Counted from the first letter of the stretch, positions 40,129 to 51,612 are shown. The stretch: 64,000 nucleotides of DNA from Physcia stellaris (GCA_018902385.1 JABSSW010000013.1:744001-808000), one strand, 5' to 3'. Notes: a model not told the origin generated them from the sequence alone. Made by a program: numbers and translations.

Positions 40129-42858
40129 ATGGACGACCAACAGAATTATGGAGATCCGTTCGCCATCCCCGATTTCTGGGAAAATTCCAGGTTTGCGCCA
40201 ACGGAGGAAGAAACCCAAGGTCCCCTCCTCGAGGATTTGGACACTCAAGCCTGGCAAAGCGAACTATTATGGGAAAAACTAGATTATATCGAAAAGCCAT
40301 TGCCAGAATTAATATACGAAAGGCCGTATCTGATTGATCTGGAATTTGGCCCGCTTGACGATTTCCATCATGAGCCCCTGGAGGATATAGGGGGCTCGAC
40401 ACCTTCGCTCAGCGAAATAGGGACGAATAGCACAGATGATGATGATCACTTCTGGCTCGCGCCAGAACTGCGAGATGAAGAGAAGTCACATGCCAAGTCT
40501 AGGTCAGCGGGGTCGGTTTTCAACGACAACGCTCAGCATCCGCGAAGCAACTACAGTAGCGAAGTTCGGCCGGACGTGATCGATGGCATTCTCTCCTGGC
40601 AGAGCTCAAAGCCAGAAGTTTTCGGCTCTGAACGCTCTGAAGGTCAAAATCTGAAAGCGGAACCCGGTTTTGCCGGATTGGTGAATCTGATTCTGGGATT
40701 GGAGTCTACTATGTTTCGCTACAATGTCTCAGAACAGACATTCGAGTCCCAACGGGGCAGTACTAGCTTGTCTAGCTATAGTCGCGGAACACTGGCCAGC
40801 TTGATGGCGGATTCAATTGCATTTGCTAATCGTCTGAGAAACCTCCAAGTGATGGTGGAGGAACTCTATACTGTCAGCAAAAGCTCTCGTTCCCATATAG
40901 CGATTGCATGTTATCTCTCAAACTTCTTGCTTATGTTAAAAGCTAGTTTGAGCCAGTCCTCCAGAGACATTCAAAGTTTGTTTCAGTTTAAGGAGTTGAT
41001 CCGTGAGCCCAACTTGCTTTTGGGATGCTTCGAAGACCTGATATCGCAGTGCAGGAATGTGAATGAAGATGAAGAGATAATCGCTATACTATATGGGTTC
41101 GCACAACAGTCAGGGCACTCAACGTCAGTTCATAACCAGCTTCTGGGGATGCTACATCACGGTACAGCGCCTTGGCTTTTGAGTTTGAGTAATTGGCTAG
41201 GACTTCCAACGAATGGGCCGAGCCCAGACGATGGCGTTCCTGCTTTTGCTCTCAAGGTAGCTGCGTCTGACGAGCGTGGGAGAGAAGAGACCCGCCAAGA
41301 GTGGGAATTTGACATTACAGCATTACCGAGCTTCATCGACAGCAGCGACGGTGAAGTGATGTTAGAAGTCGGGCAGGGATTACGGTTGCTCCGTGCGCAC
41401 AAAGCTGAGCATCCTCTCGTCCATGTCGAGTCACCAGCATTTGAGGCTCCGGCTGTTGCATTCCAATTCTCATGGCAGGATATAGAAAGGATTGAAGCAC
41501 AAGCCAAGATATACGAATCAAATGTTCTAGCTGCTATTAAGAGATTCGATATAGGCGGAAGACCTACTAGCTCAATCCCAAAGTCAATGTATAAAGAAAC
41601 CTTGAACTCCTTTGATTGCAAGCGTACCTCGGACGTTGCCCCAGAGGCGTATATCGCTTCCTCAATAGCACAAATCGAGATGCCTCTCCCAGATTCGCTA
41701 GGCCAAAAGCAGGACTGTTCGGGCGTCGTAAGAGCACGCCTTTCCGAGTCGACAGTCAACGTAAACCCTGAGCAAGCTACCTCCCTCGGCCCACCACTCT
41801 CTCGCATCCCATCACTGTCCTTTAGTCCAATTGTCTCAGCCCAAGCCCGCCTCATCAATCAATCAACGCTTCGGCTTTTGTTCAAAGACCACGGACTTCG
41901 CTCACATCTCGTCCTCCAGTATCGCTACCAGCTGCTCGGCGACAGCGTCTTTGCTTCCAATCTGTCACACGCCCTTTTTGATGCGGATAGTCCTCTGCTC
42001 GGGCTGTCAGGCCTCAGACCAGGTTCTCGGACAAGCTCAGAGTTTCGGCTCATGCTGATGGGCATCCTCTCTGACAGCTACCACAAGACGGACATATCTG
42101 CCACACATGGATCTCGAGGCCTCCCAGGCGGTCTCAGCTTCGCTGTCCGCGCCATGTCCGAGACCGAGTTGCAAGAAGGTCTAGATCCAAACTCCATCTC
42201 CGCCTTCGACTTCTTGCGTCTGCAATACAAGCCCCCATCACCAATAGATACTGCTATCAGCCCATCCTCGCTTGAGATGTACGACACAATCTTTAAGCTC
42301 CTACTTCGGCTCAACCGTATGATGTATGCTGTCACGCACTTCTCTCGGCCCGACCACAATATCCACAGCGTCAATCAGCGCTTCAAGATCGAAGCCCACC
42401 ATTTCGTCTCTTGTATTTGTAGCTACCTGTTCGAGAACGTCACTTCCATTTGGTCCGGTTTTTCCAAGAAGCTTGAAAAGTTGGAGAGACGTATCGAGCG
42501 GTACGAGGTTGGTGAGCATGACTGCTTAAGTCGAATGAGAAGTATGCATGAGGGGATGCTGGATGAGTTGATGTTTGCGTTACTGCTGCGGAAGCAACAC
42601 GAAATAGTGATGGAGCTTTTGGAGGAGATCTTCATGATTGTCCTGACCTTTGCAAAGAAGGAAAGGGAATGTATTGGCGAAGATATGAACGATGACCATA
42701 AGAATTTTGCGGAGAAGGTTCGCGAATTCGTGGAAGTTTGCAGGGGACTGAGCGAGCGGAAGACCCTTCCGAATGGAGATCTGGTCGAGGACGATGGTAT
42801 TGCGAGGTTGTTGCTGAAGTTAGAGATTAGTGGGTATTATTCGAACCGTGACGAATAG
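40129..42858 (+). CDS. Gamma-tubulin complex component (Spc97/Spc98 family, GCP5/GCP6-like)
   Basis: Single-exon 909-residue protein of the Spc97/Spc98 (GCP) family, which builds the gamma-tubulin ring complex at spindle pole bodies. The N-terminus (DPFAIPDFWENSRFAP) is the form seen in filamentous-fungal non-core GCPs. The GRIP1-like region includes GFAGLVNLILGLESTMFRYN, MVEELYTVSKSSRSHIAIAC and HGTAPWLLSLSNWLGLP. GRIP2 includes INQSTLRLLFKDHGLRSHLV, QYKPPSPIDTAISPSSLEMY, IFKLLLRLNRMMYAV and FSKKLEKLERRIERYEVGEHD. Size and the long insert between GRIP1 and GRIP2 argue for GCP6 (Alp16) or GCP5 (Mod21) rather than the core GCP2/3. I cannot separate these two by eye. Confidence 0.85.
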   Translation: MDDQQNYGDPFAIPDFWENSRFAPTEEETQGPLLEDLDTQAWQSELLWEKLDYIEKPLPELIYERPYLIDLEFGPLDDFHHEPLEDIGGSTPSLSEIGTNSTDDDDHFWLAPELRDEEKSHAKSRSAGSVFNDNAQHPRSNYSSEVRPDVIDGILSWQSSKPEVFGSERSEGQNLKAEPGFAGLVNLILGLESTMFRYNVSEQTFESQRGSTSLSSYSRGTLASLMADSIAFANRLRNLQVMVEELYTVSKSSRSHIAIACYLSNFLLMLKASLSQSSRDIQSLFQFKELIREPNLLLGCFEDLISQCRNVNEDEEIIAILYGFAQQSGHSTSVHNQLLGMLHHGTAPWLLSLSNWLGLPTNGPSPDDGVPAFALKVAASDERGREETRQEWEFDITALPSFIDSSDGEVMLEVGQGLRLLRAHKAEHPLVHVESPAFEAPAVAFQFSWQDIERIEAQAKIYESNVLAAIKRFDIGGRPTSSIPKSMYKETLNSFDCKRTSDVAPEAYIASSIAQIEMPLPDSLGQKQDCSGVVRARLSESTVNVNPEQATSLGPPLSRIPSLSFSPIVSAQARLINQSTLRLLFKDHGLRSHLVLQYRYQLLGDSVFASNLSHALFDADSPLLGLSGLRPGSRTSSEFRLMLMGILSDSYHKTDISATHGSRGLPGGLSFAVRAMSETELQEGLDPNSISAFDFLRLQYKPPSPIDTAISPSSLEMYDTIFKLLLRLNRMMYAVTHFSRPDHNIHSVNQRFKIEAHHFVSCICSYLFENVTSIWSGFSKKLEKLERRIERYEVGEHDCLSRMRSMHEGMLDELMFALLLRKQHEIVMELLEEIFMIVLTFAKKERECIGEDMNDDHKNFAEKVREFVEVCRGLSERKTLPNGDLVEDDGIARLLLKLEISGYYSNRDE

Positions 42859-43023
42859 CTACTACATGTCGTCGTACGTCCATCGTTGATTGACTATCAA
42901 GCTCTTCGAGGTATAATGGGCGATAGTAGATACTGTGATACCCTATGATATTGTAGGTAAACATTCGTCCAAATTTGCTCTCTCATTGTTTGGACCACAA
43001 CTGTGGTACATAATAGGACCAAG

Positions 43024-44781
43024 CTAAGACTTAACCTTTCTCATGTATTCCTCATACTTCTTGCGAGAATTCCTTGCCAGGATCTGTAAGTAATCTCTAC
43101 CATCATTACTTCTCGCCTGGCGATCTGCACCTTGCGCAATCAGAAAATCTATCATCTCTATTCTCCCATAATACGCAGCCAACAGCAAAGGTATCCATCC
43201 ATCTGAATTACGTTCTTCGATATTGGCACCCACTGCCAAAAGCTGAGAAACAATCTGAATGCTACCCTTCCAAATTGCTACCATCAAGTGTGTCCAATCT
43301 CTATCGTCTCGGCTATCGAGCATAGCTTCGAGTTGCCCCAGCTGCTTTCCCCTTACAATCAACGCTTCTACAACTTTGGGCCGATTACGATGGATAGCGT
43401 ATTGCAGTGGCAGATGATTGATAGTTACCATATCAATTAAAGCAGATGCACGCCGTACTAAGACTATTGCAGTGTCATCGTCGTCTAACCCTATCGATAA
43501 ACCCAATGCAGTGCCACCATCACGATCGCGGGCTGCGATATCTGCGCCATGGTCGAGTAGTATTTCAACAATGCACGTATAACCATACCGAGCAGCATAA
43601 TGAAGAGGAGTCATGTTCCTGGGGTTTGAATTGAGATTTTTGGTATTGACATTCGCATTGTTTGCCAGCAATATAGCCACAATGTCTTCCCTGCCCCATT
43701 CAATGGCCATATGTAATGCCGTCATTCCGCTGTCTGGAACATGATTTACATCATAACCATCTTGAAGCAGCGCCTTGACTAAACTCAGATTATGATTTTT
43801 AATGGCCTCGTAGAAACGCCCAGCGCTTGAATGTGGCATGAGCGACTTGTGGATTGTGGAGTGGAAATTTGAGTCTTCGCTCGTCTCATTGGAATTGACA
43901 AGTCCCTTATATTGATTGGTAGCTTCTTGATGGCTGCTGAATGTTTCACTCGATGACCTATGCGGTGTGGAGTTGAGATCTGAGCTCCGATTCCCCACCG
44001 CTTCAGAATCAATTTCAACAGGGTTGCTATCCAACTCCGCTGGTAAGTCGATTCGAAACGTCCCACTTGGTGAACTATGCGGTGTGGAGTTTAAGTCTGA
44101 GCTCGGATTCCCCACTGCTTCAGCATCGAGTTCAGTAGGGTTGCTATTCATCTCCGCTGGTAATTCAATTCGATCTATCGTAGATAGGGCATCTAGTGGC
44201 GGAGATGTTGGTGCGATTGACTCAGCATACTCCCGTAAGACTGATCCAGCATCTAAATCGCGACTTATTGTAGATGCATGTGAGCTCCGCACACTATCAA
44301 CATCTTGACCAGCGGATCGAAGGCTGCAGAAGAATATGACTGATGTGAGGGCAGCATCAAGAGTAGATTTGGTGACTTCGAGACGATTCCTGCATTCAAT
44401 GATGTCTTTTTTCTTGAAGATCCATCGAACATCGATACTACTAATTCGAAATTTGCCGTCGCTTGTTGACTTCAGGTGAGTTTGTATACGAGGTTTTAAC
44501 TGAGTGAGAGCGTTTGAACAGTTCTGCAAGGGCGCTTCAAGCCTTACGACAAGTTCGCAGAGCTTTTTATCCCCTAACAGGGCTTTGATTACCAGTCTGT
44601 CCCTAATAGCCATCTGGACGGAGCTGACAACATCGTGGAATGAATGGATATCTTTCGAGATGGCCGAGAGCTCCACAGGGGCATTACGGACCTCATCTAC
44701 CATCTCGAATAGAGCACGGCTTGAGGTTAAGGCTGCTCCGGCCACACCAACGACACTTGCGATGAGACCAATTTCTGCCAT
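43024..44781 (-). CDS. Ankyrin-repeat protein with Fungal_N-type N-terminus
   Basis: Single-exon 585-residue protein. The start MAEIGLIASVVGVAGAALTS is the hallmark of a fungal N-terminal helical domain (azaphilone-cluster protein N-terminal type, PF17111-like), also seen in front of NLR and ankyrin proteins. A Ser/Thr-rich linker holds a tandem duplication of about 39 residues (starting RIELPAEMNSNP and RIDLPAELDSNP, both ending near SSDLNSTPH). Then come about seven ankyrin repeats (GMTALHMAIEWGREDIVAIL, MTPLHYAARYGYTCIVEILL, GWIPLLLAAYYGRIEMIDFL). No effector domain is present. A signalling or allorecognition scaffold role is inference. The 165 bases between it and the GCP gene hold only terminator sequence. 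Confidence 0.85.
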   Translation of the reverse strand: MAEIGLIASVVGVAGAALTSSRALFEMVDEVRNAPVELSAISKDIHSFHDVVSSVQMAIRDRLVIKALLGDKKLCELVVRLEAPLQNCSNALTQLKPRIQTHLKSTSDGKFRISSIDVRWIFKKKDIIECRNRLEVTKSTLDAALTSVIFFCSLRSAGQDVDSVRSSHASTISRDLDAGSVLREYAESIAPTSPPLDALSTIDRIELPAEMNSNPTELDAEAVGNPSSDLNSTPHSSPSGTFRIDLPAELDSNPVEIDSEAVGNRSSDLNSTPHRSSSETFSSHQEATNQYKGLVNSNETSEDSNFHSTIHKSLMPHSSAGRFYEAIKNHNLSLVKALLQDGYDVNHVPDSGMTALHMAIEWGREDIVAILLANNANVNTKNLNSNPRNMTPLHYAARYGYTCIVEILLDHGADIAARDRDGGTALGLSIGLDDDDTAIVLVRRASALIDMVTINHLPLQYAIHRNRPKVVEALIVRGKQLGQLEAMLDSRDDRDWTHLMVAIWKGSIQIVSQLLAVGANIEERNSDGWIPLLLAAYYGRIEMIDFLIAQGADRQARSNDGRDYLQILARNSRKKYEEYMRKVKS

Positions 44782-45158
44782 TCCAGAGGGATGAATCGTG
44801 GAAGTCCAATGCTTTGCACCGAGCTGTGTTTACAGCAACGATATAGCAGCCTAGAAATTCTGGAAGACTTCAAGTCCCTCACAAATGGTGTTCGGGGTGT
44901 CAAATTGGTACCTACACCCTCGTGCACTACTTGTGGCAAAGCCTTGCCGAAGTTTGGTAATTGGGAGTCTGAAAAATGACTCTTAACGGTTGAATGAGAC
45001 ATCAATTGTCAATGTGGAGACTCGTGCACGCGCAGTGAAAGCGCAGAACTTTCTCAAGATAGAATGCTGGCTGCGATGGGATGGTGGGGCGGAGTCCATC
45101 GACGCAGCTGCAGCCTGAGCATAATCTAGCAAGTCGTGCCGAGGCACACTTTCTGAAA

Positions 45159-45754
45159 GAGTAAGTTACTGAAATGTCACTCCCGACGTTAGTATTTACT
45201 GAAATGTCACGCGGCCCGTACGAGACTTGTTCAAGCGAAAAATGACGAGTGACCTAACTTTGTATGGATGGGCCACGGATTCCGAAGTCCCCTTCTACCC
45301 CCCCAGTATTGTTTCTCTTGCCAATTGGTTCGTTCCAAGCAAAGAGGACAGCGATTCACCCCTCAAAGGTACTTAATATTACTAACTACTGCCGCTCAAA
45401 TTCGAGTCACTCAGTCCGCTGCAATGCCTTGTCGTCGACGATTGATCGGAGACTCAACGACGTGGATGTGACATCTACAGCGATTGAGCTGTGTCAGAAA
45501 CACACTCTTCGATATCACAAAGCACGATTGACTGCTTCGCGTGTGTGTGTAAGTGTTGTTGACAATTATCTGACGTTGACTACGTACATAGTTTGGGGAC
45601 AATGATGATGTGAGGATAGAAGGGGACTCAAGAGTTGGTGGCGCATTCATACAAAGCTAGATCATTCGTCATCCTCGCTTAAACAAGTCTCGTACGGGAG
45701 ACTTGTCATTTCAGTAAATACTAGTCTCGGGAGTGACATTTCAGTAAATTGCTC
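45159..45754. mobile_element. Mutator-like MITE with long inverted repeats
   Basis: 596 bp with terminal inverted repeats of about 120 bp. The left end begins GAGTAAGTTACTGAAATGTC and the complement of the right end GAGCAATTTACTGAAATGTC; similarity continues through CCCGTACGAGACTTGTT and CTTTGTATG. Each repeat itself holds two TTACTGAAATG(T/A)C motifs. A perfect 10-bp direct repeat CTTTCTGAAA flanks the element (45149-45158 and 45755-45764), the target-duplication size of Mutator-like (MULE) elements. No transposase is encoded, so it is non-autonomous. The inner 350 bp resemble nothing known. Confidence 0.85.
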
Positions 45755-45764
45755 CTTTCTGAAA

Positions 45765-47725
45765 CTTTGGAGTCCTGGTTGGTGTTGCGACATCTTGAGA
45801 TCAGTGCAGTCCTGCCGTCAAAGGCCGACTGTTATTGAGTCACTCGCCACAGACAGGAACGCGTGCCTATTTGCTTCCTATACATGTGTCTAGAAACATC
45901 CCGAAACCCGACCCCCATTGGGGTATGGAGAGTCTGGTAGCCCGAGTTGGAACGGACGTCGAATCTGATGATTCATTCATGTTGCAATCAGAACTTTTGT
46001 TCCCACAACAGCTAAATTTGACTCCGTCAAGGATCTGTTCCATTCCGACGCTTGTTGTTGTCCCGGGCGAGTTCCTGGAGTAGTAGCTGGGACGAAGTCA
46101 AATTAACGTTTGGCTCCAAATCCAGCGAACCTGGCCTAGCGTCCATTAGGGTACTCCAATCCCATAAGTCAAGCCAACTGAAGCATTGTTGATCAACAAC
46201 TGCTCTCCTCGGCGGGAAGCGTATCAAAGATATCGATGATGAGATTTACCGAACGACATTCCAACGAAGATGATTGGATCTCACTGGGTGGCCATGCTGT
46301 GGACGGAACCCTGAGCTAGCACTAAGGCGGCCCATAGGCCCGTTAGTCCGCAACCCCCCTGATTCCAGGAATTTTCGAGCTTGTATTTCGCCGCCAGCAC
46401 TCACATTTTTGACGTAAAGCGCTTGCAGAAGAGCTCTTCAAGTTGTACGTTAGAGTCTTCCATTGTCTGAGGCGAACAAAATTGTGGGCGAAAATAAGAC
46501 CGAGGATACCTTCAACAAGGACAGCTCCTGTTGCTCACCAGAAGCCATTCATCGTGTCATCAACAAGGAGACATGTAGGTCCAGTCCGTCTTTTCTCTTG
46601 GACGCCCCAACTCGACGTTATGCCTATTCGCTAGGTCTTAAACCACGCAGATCAGTCCCGATGTGTAAGCGCGCAAGGATCCATCAACGAGCTGCTCCTT
46701 CGTTACAACTTCGAGGGTTGGTCTGGCGTTACTGTGTGTTGTAAGAACGACTCAGATACTCTCTTGAGATCAAGTCTCCCGAGCCACACAACTTCGAGGA
46801 TTACACAGTACATCGCGAAAGAGAACTTCGTCCAGCCCAACAGGGTAAAACCATTCTAACGCCGGGCAAGAAGTGGTACAATCACTCCTCAGCGGAGCAA
46901 CTAGCCCAAATGGGCCGTTGTTTCCACAAATTTGGATGACACCGAAGAAAAATCGTCAGGCTTGGTTCCACTTTATGTTCTGTTGCTAAGAATGGTACAC
47001 GAATTCCTATGATGACTTCGCACTACTGTGAAATTTCTGTTGACTAGCACCCCTGCAGGTCATGGGCACCATGAATATGGTGTCACGACTTTAGTACATG
47101 AATACACGAGATTGCATGTTCTATTTAAATCCCTGCTGTCACATAGGTAAGTGCTATAGCTTTCTAGATGTGGAACACGTGGCACCGAACATCGAATGCA
47201 AGTCATGCCAATGAGGTAATGAGTATAATATTGTCCTTGTTAGATGGATATAGTAGTCGCTACGATAATATAAGTCAGTGTTGAACTTATCTTTCCCCAG
47301 CACATCCTCCTAAGTCGTCAACAGCATTAGCTATTGAATTGCCTAAAAGGTGGGTAGTATATAATTCCACAGAACCCCATAGATCTAATACATGAAACGT
47401 AGTCTTGGAGGTATACTTTGCCCCTTAAATCGCTGGAGCCGGCGAGCATTTATCGGTCCGCCTTCTTCTTGATCCATTCGCACACACCTCTCTGTGGCTG
47501 TATTCGCTCCTTGAATTGACCTTTTATCTCGGCGGCTTGGGTAGAGGGCAGGCTTGTCGACTCCAGGCGTGAGATATGCGCTCGTCTTGTGCTTAGGTTT
47601 GACTTTCCTGCACTTTAGCACCTCACATCCACCTGGACGCTATCTAATAGCATCCCATCCGCTTACAACTGAGCACCTTACATCCACCTGGACCCTATTG
47701 CAATTGCATTCCCTCAGTCAAAAGT
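45765..47725. other. 2-kb intergenic region, no gene supported
   Basis: Several short frames (46027-46227 minus, 46463-46744 plus, 47385-47621 minus) lack family resemblance, signal peptides or splice partners. A pair of TTACATCCACCTGGAC-like repeats occurs near 47624-47693. No RNA gene recognised. Confidence 0.4.
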
Positions 47726-49288
47726 TCAAGAAGCGTAGCCAACGCGCCAATCCCAAATTTCACTTTCCGAATCCACATCATCATCTTCAGACGTTTCAAC
47801 ATGGTATCTTATACCTTCCGTGGGTTTTCCGCCTACACTCGAACGGGCGACAGTCTCTATATTTTCTGCTTCGGCGTCCGGTCCTAGTACATCTATAGAT
47901 GTATCTGTAGCGTCTCGCCTACCCAATGTCCGGCTCACTCCCGCTGCTAGCAACACCATCAGCACAACTACTAGACTGCTCCATTGTCCGACAGCTGCTA
48001 GCGACTCGCGCTCCAGAGCACTCCAGACACTGTGATTACAAAAATCTTCGATGACGACGAAGAGGCAGAATGACACAGCGCTAAAGGTTTGAGTAAAGAG
48101 CTGAATCAGTTCCAGGACGGTGACCGGGTATTGCGCCATTTTAGCTCCCTGTACATCTGATATGGAGGACGGAGTCGTAAGGGCAATCCGTGTAAGATAC
48201 CTGTTGATATACGACCCCAGTCCTAGAGATTGTTGGCGACAATGGACTGTGAACACCGTCTTGTGAACAAATCTAGGAAGCTGACCCTTTTTCTCCGTGG
48301 TGTAGAGGGTCATCAATGCGAGAAAGGTGTAAAACCACCAGAAAAAGGTGCTCACGGACTCAAAACTCTTTCCTAGAGATTGTGAGTTGAAAGCCATTGT
48401 GGTGTAGTCGACGATACCAATTTGCTGCACTGTCCGCCCGACGTAGGCTGTTGTGGCGAAGCATGAGTATATACAGCTGAGAGAGCCGTTTTCAGGCGAC
48501 TGAGGTGACTGATGTGTCATTGAGACCAGTGAATAGAAAGAGTCCCGCCAGACTTGATCCAGTGGGGATGGTTGAAAATTGGTTCCGGGCAAGGGTTCGG
48601 TGGTATCCCTGGGGCATACCTGAAAGTGGATGTTGATATCGGACTTAGTCTGCCAGTAGAGGCTGTGTCCTAGCGCTAGAATGAGAAGCCATACGATGAG
48701 AATAGGCTTCCTCGCAGATCTTTTAAATGAAGTTGACCAAGCTGCCATAGGAAGAGCACCCAGCATAACGCCGCTTATGATGATCATGATTACAGTTATG
48801 TCGGGATCGGAGACGCCGGCACAGGCAAGAAATGGATCATCTGCGCCAGGGATAGTCAAAGATTCGCAATGGGTCTTGATCTGCGCCGGATTGAACCTTT
48901 GGTTCGATGCGAACAGAACAATGGAATGGATGGCAGCTACTCCAGAATAGGTCAAAACAGAAGCCGCAGCACCTACAGCGAGCCATCTATGATTCCGAAA
49001 GATGACAGTGAACACCAAGAGGAGATAACAGATATACCTTGGCGTCCGCTGATACTGGTCGCTAATAGGGAATGTACAGCCAATGGGCTGGACGGTAACA
49101 TTTTGTATGTCGTACTTGTGTGGCTGTTGAGCTGCCAAAGCCTGTTCCTTTGAGGCGTAGATAGTATTAAAAACGCTATAGGTGATAAGAAATATAAATA
49201 TGATGAAGTAGAGTGCATTAGTAATTGTCTGTTTGTCAAAGCCTACTTTCAACGGGTACACACGACGAAAGCTGTGCCGAAAGAACAT
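47726..49288 (-). CDS. Eight-TM membrane protein, unrecognised family
   Basis: Single exon, 520 residues. About eight hydrophobic helices are visible: ALYFIIFIFLITYSVFNTIY, ICYLLLVFTVIF, WLAVGAAASVLTYSGVAAIH, TVIMIIISGVMLGALPMAAW, PILIVWLLILALGHSLYW, FFWWFYTFLALMTLY, LIQLFTQTFSAVSFCLFVVI and SSLVVVLMVLLAAGV. The loop after helix 1 has spaced cysteines (IGCTFPI, KTHCESL, FLACAG) suggesting lumenal disulfides. The cytosolic C-terminus is acidic (TSEDDDVDSESEIWDW). No transporter signature was recognised. It has normal codon use, and no homologue could be named. Confidence 0.7.
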   Translation of the reverse strand: MFFRHSFRRVYPLKVGFDKQTITNALYFIIFIFLITYSVFNTIYASKEQALAAQQPHKYDIQNVTVQPIGCTFPISDQYQRTPRYICYLLLVFTVIFRNHRWLAVGAAASVLTYSGVAAIHSIVLFASNQRFNPAQIKTHCESLTIPGADDPFLACAGVSDPDITVIMIIISGVMLGALPMAAWSTSFKRSARKPILIVWLLILALGHSLYWQTKSDINIHFQVCPRDTTEPLPGTNFQPSPLDQVWRDSFYSLVSMTHQSPQSPENGSLSCIYSCFATTAYVGRTVQQIGIVDYTTMAFNSQSLGKSFESVSTFFWWFYTFLALMTLYTTEKKGQLPRFVHKTVFTVHCRQQSLGLGSYINRYLTRIALTTPSSISDVQGAKMAQYPVTVLELIQLFTQTFSAVSFCLFVVIEDFCNHSVWSALERESLAAVGQWSSLVVVLMVLLAAGVSRTLGRRDATDTSIDVLGPDAEAENIETVARSSVGGKPTEGIRYHVETSEDDDVDSESEIWDWRVGYAS

Positions 49289-51560
49289 TGAGATCGTGAT
49301 CGGATAATCAACAAGAAGTAGGGTCGCGAGAATTGTAGTTTTCTTTGAGTCTTTTCGTCGAGGATCTCACGGATGTCACGAGGCCGTTCCCAATTATTAC
49401 AGGATACAGTGTAAATGCAGCGTCCACTCTGTAAAAGTCAGCTATAGTAGATCAATGGACAGTGGTATCTCACAGTGTATGGAGCAACTCTCGGAGGTCA
49501 GCCCCCCACACCCTTTTGCTTACTCGAGATGACTGGCCTGTGCATCACCTAAACCCAGGGATACACTACTGCACTTGGATATGGTTCTGTTTGATTGCGA
49601 TGGGCTGGTTGAATAACTTTGGTAATGTATATTTGAGAGATGGAGAGTTGACGTAAGCGTGTGGGGAGCTGACCGAAGAGTCTTACCCGAAAAAATACCG
49701 CCAAGAGCGCACATGTAGACCCCCTCGCAGTCTTCTCATTTCGTACGAGCATTCCTTCGGGAAACCAAAGAATGATGGCCGAAGTATGAATGAAAGTATC
49801 AGTACCAGAGCACTAACTTTGTTAGTGAAAGGAATTAGAGTATTTGCGAGGCAAAGAGCATGGCTTCAATAGACTCGTGGGACCAATCATTTCGTTGGAA
49901 GGTTCTACATCTATAACAACCAATCATTTTGTTGGAAGCTTCTACACCTATGCGATATTGGGAAAGCAGGTCTCTGTTATCGACAAGGTCCATCGATAAC
50001 GGCACACTCCCATAGATGTTTTCAAAAATCAGCTACAGCGATGCAATGTATGTTCGCAAGTTGTTGCTCCTTAGAGTCTTCTGGACGTGTTTTTCAGCCA
50101 CGGTTCTTTAAGTACTAGTTCGCATGATGTCTCGCTGAGTAGCTTGCCGAATGCCGCTACACCCGTACAACTGTTAATCCTGATGTCAGTGACGGTGACA
50201 AGCTTTGTGAGGCTTATGTCTGGAAGGTGATTGACATTGATCAGAGCTTCGCGGCAAAAATTACTCAGGGCAAACATTGCTCAGCTGGCTTTCGTACAAG
50301 TAGCAGCGATGAAGCTGGGCAACTTTGTATGGTACGTAGGCGATGCTTAGTCGTAGGACACTCACCGAATTCCAAGAGCGCTTTCCATGTCCTTCATTCT
50401 AAAGCTGAAGGTATTCTTGTCATACGAGATAGGTACATATTCTTTTTGTGTTTTCTTACAGGTCTGGAGTAGAGCAAGCTCAATTGCAAAGGGCGAGCTA
50501 CTTGCTACTATGTTGCGTAGTCCAAAGAAATTGTTTATTAAACGGATGCGTTTGGAAGGCACTTGGTGCATTATTGGTATCCGGTTAAATTGCGTTTGGA
50601 TATTCTTTAATTGCGTGATGGATGGTAACTTTCTATGGAAGCCCAGCAGGACATATATCATTGAACTTTGTTGCATGTGAGTCGAGAAATGCTGACGGCG
50701 CAGTAGGTTGAGGCAATAGAGACTTTCTACACTTTGCTGGCATTGCACGCGTCATTACGCTGTTATTGAATTGTCTGCTTTCTCTGTGTATGAAGAGACT
50801 GGAGGGTTCGAGTTTCTTAAGCGGTCGTTATGGGAGACACTGTCAATTAATATACAAAATAATAGGTGAAAGCACTAACAGGAGTTTTGGTTTATGGAAT
50901 TGTTCGATTGAAGGATGTGTCTGTGAATTGTGGTTGATTCTCGGACAAGAAAAGATCTGGAGCCTAGGCAACTGCCCCGATCTCGGACTATCCGCCTGAA
51001 ATGTCTGTACTGTTAGGTACGTACTCAGGCTGTTTGTTCAATGTTGTGGTTTCAAGCTTTCGGCTAGCATCTCGGCAGTTTACCTCACCGGTCTCGGCTC
51101 GGAACGCAGGTTGGCGGCCCAACACAAGCGCGCCAATACCGTCGCGTCTAGTTTGACCGGGACGCGTTCTTGCAAATTAAGTCGTGGCATTTGACAAAGC
51201 AAAGCTACAAGCAGCCTTGATAGATGCGCATCCTACCCACATAAGGGAAGCTGTTGTATCTGCATTTCACTTAAGTTATCCCGTTGAGAGGGTTGTGGCT
51301 GGATGAACGTACGAAAGCTCGAACAACACTTGTAACTTTCTAACAAGGTAAACGCCTGCAAAATGCAACAGCGCTTTATGTTAGGGTTAGGGTTATCAAT
51401 TATCACGGCTTTTGCCATCACCATCGCCCTGTCACCACCACCACCGCTCTGTTGTACGAAACACCACATTATTGACAATACACGATTATACGTTGAAGCA
51501 TTGATGATTTTGCGTTCGAATATACACACAATTACGTTCAAATCGCAAAAATCGAGCGTT
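49289..51560. other. 2.3-kb intergenic region with one doubtful minus-strand frame
   Basis: The best frame is 50748-50362 (minus, 128 residues, MQCQQSVESLYCLNLLRR). A possible donor (GTGAGT) near its end could lead to a short exon, but no family is recognised and the plus strand is open over the same bases. I do not call a gene. Otherwise ordinary sequence that becomes AT-rich towards the end. Confidence 0.35.
51381..51395 (+). repeat. Short interstitial telomere-type repeat
   Basis: TTAGGGTTAGGGTTA, two and a half units of the fungal telomere repeat, lies just before the transition into the AT-rich region. It may be chance, a telomerase-patched break, or a telo-box-like site. Confidence 0.6.
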
Positions 51561-51612
51561 TCGTTCAAGCAATTCTCAATTGACTTTTGATGAAATCAGC
51601 ATTCTCATTCTT

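Noticed and set aside
50362-50748. 128-residue minus-strand gene
   Set aside because: No family features, the opposite strand is equally open, and the only splice extension is very short.
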